Part shown: piece after piece, positions 5,405 to 6,368 of the stretch
Layout: every line of letters begins with the position of its first letter
Position numbering within the stretch: position 1 is the first letter of the stretch
NCBI GenBank assembly: GCA_009885185.1
Contig: VFLF01000706.1
Coordinates: 1-6,368 of the forward strand
Source of the DNA: Nitrosomonadales bacterium
GTDB taxonomy: Bacteria > Pseudomonadota > Gammaproteobacteria > Burkholderiales > SG8-41
Length of the DNA: 6,368 nucleotides
Reading direction: 5' to 3'
Made by a program: the position numbers and the translations under genes
Notes under the pieces: model-generated
What the model was told of the DNA's origin: nothing
Database searches by the model: none
Seen by the model: the letters and a program-made list of their open reading frames with translations, nothing else

Positions 5405-6214
5405 ATGACACGCTCTATTTTTCTCGGACTGACCTTGCTCGCTTTGCTGGCGGGGTGCGCAACTCCTCCGGAACCCGTCAAAGTACCCGAACCCGTTGCG
5501 AAGCCGGAGCCGGAAGATCAGCCGGTGGCGCCGGCACCCGTCAAGGCGCCGTCGCGCCCCTTGCTGACTGGCCCGGCGGCGAGAGCCGAAGTGCAAAAAA
5601 TACTCAAGCAGTCCTTTGACTGGCTGGATGGCGGCGAAGAGGATAAGGCGCGTGGTGAGCTCGAATACGCGCAACAACTCGAGCCCGACAACAAACAGGT
5701 CGCCTGCCTGCTGCGCGGCGTGACCGCCGATCCGGTGACCGCGCTGGGCAAGGAATCCACTCAATACACTGTGCGTCCGGGCGAGAGTCTGGGTACGATT
5801 GCGCGCCGCGCCATGGGCGATGTGTGCGAGTTCTACATCCTCGCGCGCTATAACCAGATCAAGGTACCCAAGCAGCTTTCTTCCGGACAAACGATGCGCA
5901 TCCCGGGCAGGGTCGCACTGGCGCCGCCCACGGCGGCCGAAGCGGCGCCCAAGCCGGAACCCAAGCCTGATCCGGTGGCGGAGCCGGTCAAGCCGAAACC
6001 CACCGTGTCACCCGAAGCGGAAGAAAAGGCGCGGCGCGCGGAAATCGATCGCCGCCACCGCAATGCACAGGCGGCCTATCGCCGTCAGGATCTCACGACG
6101 GCGATACGCGAGTGGGATGCGGTTCTGGCGATTGATCCGGGCAACAGCCTGGCGCTGGCGCGCAAGCAGGAAGCGATAGAGCTTCAGCGGCGCCTGGAAA
6201 ATCTCAAGAAGTAA
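5405..6214 (+). CDS. Outer-membrane-type lipoprotein with LysM and TPR-like segments
   Basis: Secreted lipoprotein of 269 aa. A basic, hydrophobic signal (1-17) ends in the lipobox L15-A-G-C18; Ala19-Thr20 after the cysteine, with no Asp, favours the outer membrane. A proline-rich linker (21-50) follows, then a helical TPR-like stretch (57-105), a LysM peptidoglycan-binding domain (121-167, YTVRPGESLGTIARRAMGD to MRIPG), a second Pro/Lys/Glu-rich linker (175-205) and a C-terminal TPR-like pair of helices (207-269, with IREWDAVLAIDPGN). The likely role is a cell-wall-bound scaffold or an envelope assembly factor; no catalytic motif is visible. ATG 5405 is chosen because it gives a clean signal peptide and has GGAAAAG at 5388-5394 as a plausible ribosome site; a TTG two codons earlier is less likely. 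A promoter-like TATAAT lies 70 bases upstream. Its link to the neighbouring signalling genes is unproven. Confidence 0.88.
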   Translation: MTRSIFLGLTLLALLAGCATPPEPVKVPEPVAKPEPEDQPVAPAPVKAPSRPLLTGPAARAEVQKILKQSFDWLDGGEEDKARGELEYAQQLEPDNKQVACLLRGVTADPVTALGKESTQYTVRPGESLGTIARRAMGDVCEFYILARYNQIKVPKQLSSGQTMRIPGRVALAPPTAAEAAPKPEPKPDPVAEPVKPKPTVSPEAEEKARRAEIDRRHRNAQAAYRRQDLTTAIREWDAVLAIDPGNSLALARKQEAIELQRRLENLKK

Positions 6215-6246
6215 CGTCGCTTGCGGTAGGGTGCTCCAAGGGGTTT

Positions 6247-6282
6247 ATTATAAGTATTTGTTTTTTAAAAACTATTTATAAT
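6247..6282. repeat. AT-rich interrupted inverted repeat downstream of the lipoprotein gene
   Basis: Outer arms ATTATAA (6247-6253) and TTATAAT (6276-6282) and inner arms GTTTTT (6260-6265) and AAAAAC (6267-6272) pair around a single T, with an uneven internal loop of six and three bases. The structure starts 32 bases after the lipoprotein stop. It could act as a weak AT-rich terminator, a protein-binding site, or a promoter region, since TATAAT occurs at 6277-6282. It lacks the GC stem and trailing T run of a standard terminator. Confidence 0.45.
6277..6282 (+). promoter_or_regulatory. Isolated TATAAT -10-like box
   Basis: Perfect -10 hexamer inside the AT-rich inverted repeat, with no recognisable -35 element 16-18 bases upstream. 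It would fire toward the right edge, where only short, unsupported openings (such as GTG 6331) are visible. A weak candidate for the next gene's promoter. Confidence 0.2.
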
Positions 6283-6368
6283 TCCGTTCACATCACCATG
6301 CGCGGTGGACGGTTGATATAAGAGCGCCGCGTGCGTTCAGCATCGATATCCCGCAACGCTTGCGCCGC

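Noticed and set aside
5206..5481. 92-codon N-terminal extension of the phosphatase frame, up to base 5481
   Set aside because: It would overlap the LysM gene start and both promoters, has no recognisable domain or signal, and related FHA-phosphatases start near the FHA domain. Only the nine-residue extension to 5232 is kept as an alternative.
5306..5890. 194-codon minus-strand frame opposite the LysM gene
   Set aside because: No family features; the plus strand has a lipobox and LysM domain in this stretch.
6331..6368. Start of another gene at GTG 6331, running off the right edge
   Set aside because: Only 12 codons visible, weak ribosome site, and no recognisable sequence.

Overview
The window is a dense, GC-rich stretch of bacterial chromosome with short gene gaps. 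It looks like a gamma- or betaproteobacterium; this is inferred from the lipoprotein style, the LysM/TPR gene, the small SET-domain methyltransferase and the cyclase-FHA architecture, and no taxonomic marker gene is present. I see no rRNA, tRNA, CRISPR array, insertion sequence or integration site.

Layout, left to right. The 3' part of a small SET-domain protein-lysine methyltransferase gene (2-472) runs in from the left edge. Next is a class III nucleotidyl cyclase with a C-terminal FHA domain (550-1527). Three genes that read as one unit follow: an RsbW-like GHKL serine kinase/anti-sigma-type protein (1591-2004), a STAS-domain antagonist (2018-2356), and a 566-residue NCS2-type permease (2356-4056) joined to the STAS gene by a TGATG stop/start overlap. 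The permease carries a soluble C-terminal tail of about 125 residues that resembles a degenerate RsbW-like ATPase domain. Converging on it with a gap of 15 bases is an FHA-SpoIIE/RsbU-type PP2C phosphatase on the minus strand (4072-5205). A divergent intergenic region with a good sigma70-like -10 box separates this from a LysM/TPR lipoprotein (5405-6214). The last 154 bases hold an AT-rich interrupted inverted repeat and no gene I can support.

How the genes may work together (inference). Kinase, STAS antagonist and PP2C phosphatase are the three parts of a partner-switching module: the kinase phosphorylates the STAS serine and the phosphatase removes the phosphate. No sigma factor gene is nearby, so the output may be a remote sigma factor or a non-sigma target. 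Phosphatase and cyclase both carry FHA domains, so both could be steered by phosphothreonine signals from a Ser/Thr kinase encoded elsewhere.

The unusual part is the permease. By eye it lacks both side chains that bind the nucleobase in NCS2 transporters (Arg256 replaces the TM8 Glu; Ser307 replaces the TM10 Glu/Gln) and it carries the degenerate RsbW-like tail. A membrane sensor or docking platform for the STAS/kinase pair is the most interesting hypothesis in this window.
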